A stretch of DNA of 64,000 nucleotides from Physcomitrium patens. Taxonomy: Eukaryota > Streptophyta > Bryopsida > Funariales > Funariaceae. Each line of letters starts with the position of its first letter. Position 1 is the first letter of the stretch. The translations under genes were made by a program, and so were the position numbers. The notes under the pieces are model-generated. The model had not been told where the DNA came from. It ran no database searches and saw only the letters and a program-made list of their open reading frames with translations. Location: positions 18,643,879 through 18,707,878 of the forward strand of contig NC_037257.1 of the NCBI RefSeq assembly GCF_000002425.4. Reading direction: 5' to 3'. This document shows, piece by piece, positions 62,368 to 64,000 of the stretch.

Positions 62368-64000
62368 GGCTCGCTTACAAATGAATTCCTCTAACTCCCC
62401 TAACCCCCTAACAGTTCATGTCCTTCTCAGAGAGGAAGCACTTCTTTGTTCAAATAGGCCAATACATCACCAATTTCTGACAGGAAAAATCAGATGTATC
62501 AGTTATACCCACCAACGACGTATGTACCTGCAGGTAGTGCCGAGGTGGAAAGTTTTCAGAAGACAGAATCGATCTAAACATGCAAAATTTTCACAACCAC
62601 CACACATGAATCTGAGTATCCCCATCTCAATTAGTGATGTAATCCTCAGCAAGCATTCAGAAATCAAGTGCACACATTTCTAAGAAAACCAATTACAAGT
62701 GCTCTTAAATCTTAAACCCTAAACCCTAAAACCTGGGCTCTGTCATGTTCTGTCACTAAACGTCAAACGGTAATCCTGCCTTTGTATCAACCAACATCAC
62801 CAACTCGTGCCAGAGTGAGCAAGCGTACAGAGCGTGAAAAACACCAACATCACTTGATCTTCATAGACTGACGAAAAAACTGAGCTAAATATTTGTGCAC
62901 AGAAAACGGCGGCCAACACTTCAAATTGAGTACAAGTAAGCTTCAAGGCAACCTACAAACGGAACCGATAATAACTTCAAATTCACTCAGAATGGAATGT
63001 GCGTAAAACACTTCAAGGAATTACACGTGACTCTGATAATTTTTCAAATTGCGACAATGAAATAACTGAAATTTCGAAAGACAATACACCTGAGCAATCG
63101 AAGGAAACACATCGATCCAAACTTAAAAAGAGGGTGCGCTGAGATCAGCTTATGCAAAGCAATGCCCGTTCCCCTTGCTGTGTAACAAACATCAATGAGC
63201 TCCTCCTGCTGTTGTACATACTTCGAGGGACCAGTATCCAGAGATTTCTAAACCCGTGCTCCATCTGCATTCTTTTCAACCCACATGCTTCTTACTTCAG
63301 CTCTCAAGCCGGTACGATCTTAATCAGAAGACCTTCCCACGAATTCGTCAAACAAAGCGAGCATACAATTCAGAGGCTTGCTCAAAAACCCTCTATTCTA
63401 CATCAATTAGAGCGCCTAAAATCTCGATCGGCAGCAGCGATCCAGTTGATTTAAGTAAAGCGTTGCGTAAACATTTCTAGATACAATTGCAGCCATCATA
63501 TGCACGCTGTTACCGTAATTCCTGACTGAAGAATTTCTAAAGTGAAGCCACTGCCTCAGCGTTGTCCAGCAAACGGGGCCTGGCCAAGTGACGGCGACCA
63601 ACGAACGAGAAATATACTTTTTCGTCAAAATATGGACGAAAACAGATCATCGGCGACCTTTCAATTTTTTCGATTTACAACAGTACTTTCTTATTTCCAC
63701 ACTAATTTTCGACATTACGAGGTCATCATAATTCTCATAATTTTCTGGAAAATGGAATTTTTTTAGGCATATATATATATATATATATATAAAAAAAACA
63801 AAGATCACATACATGAAATATTAAAAGGTTTAATTTTAAGAAAACATGCTTCAAAATAGAGCAAAAGAAATATACTATATATGTATGCATGTATAAATTT
63901 GTAAGTTTCTCTAGCTTCCAATAAGCATGTTTGGTTGGAATAAAGTCATCTTCCAAAAATATTGATGTAATTTCTTCTATTTAATAAATAAATATATTCA
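62368..64000. other. Obg upstream region, no further gene recognised
   Basis: Contains the Obg promoter/5' UTR side and the telo-box. Plus-strand frames at 63152-63454 and 63542-63766 match no known family. An (AT)n tract lies at about 63768-63790 and the end of the window is AT-rich. Confidence 0.4.
62714..62731. promoter_or_regulatory. telo-box upstream of the Obg gene
   Basis: Tandem AAACCCTAAACCCTAAAA about 350 bp upstream of the Obg start codon. Telo-boxes of this sequence are common promoter elements of plant translation-related genes. The array is too short for a telomere remnant to be the better reading. Confidence 0.5.

Noticed and set aside
62707-62735. Interstitial telomere remnant
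   Set aside because: Only two to three AAACCCT units, in a promoter position; a telo-box is the simpler reading.

Overview
The window is nuclear DNA of a land plant, most likely a moss (a Physcomitrium/Funaria-like bryophyte is my best guess, by inference). Reasons: genes carry many short GT-AG introns; there is a class II KNOX (TALE homeobox) gene, a plastid-type anthranilate synthase alpha gene and a plant-type class 3 lipase; a CEP162-like ciliary/centriolar gene points to a plant that still makes flagellate sperm; and gene islands alternate with very AT-rich islands of decayed Ty3/gypsy chromoviruses and one Ty1/copia remnant.

Layout. 1-6124: a minus-strand chromovirus (3' LTR cut by the window edge, integrase with chromodomain, RT/RNase H, gag, 5' LTR), followed head-to-head by a solo LTR of the same family (6225-6763). 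6764-9605: unassigned. 9606-16083: CEP162-like coiled-coil gene, minus strand, 3' exons resolved, 5' end not. 19255-24158: anthranilate synthase alpha, plus strand, 13 exons, complete. 25093-25539: the 25-residue ribosomal protein eL41, minus strand, two exons. 26786-36487: a second minus-strand chromovirus whose gag is interrupted by a plus-strand chromovirus of another family (31388 to about 35310); that insert keeps its 5' LTR, gag, protease, RT and RNase H but has lost integrase and its 3' LTR. 38137-38701: another solo LTR. 41158-44315: class 3 lipase, plus strand, 10 exons, complete. 49206-52472: class II KNOX gene, plus strand, 6 exons, one GC-AG intron. 53990-58150: Ty1/copia remnant, minus strand. 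60107-62367: organellar-type Obg GTPase, minus strand, 5 exons, with a telo-box upstream.

The host genes are unrelated housekeeping or developmental genes (tryptophan synthesis, translation, organellar ribosome GTPase, lipid hydrolysis, cilium, diploid-phase transcription factor) and show no operon-like logic. Exon models were built by hand from splice sites and checked for reading-frame continuity. The most interesting material is in the retroelements: an LTR U3 packed with perfect heat-shock elements, a stem-loop just after the TATA box whose shape but not sequence is shared between two families, a four-unit leader repeat with the same spacing pattern in both families, and an inverted LTR pair only 100 bp apart.
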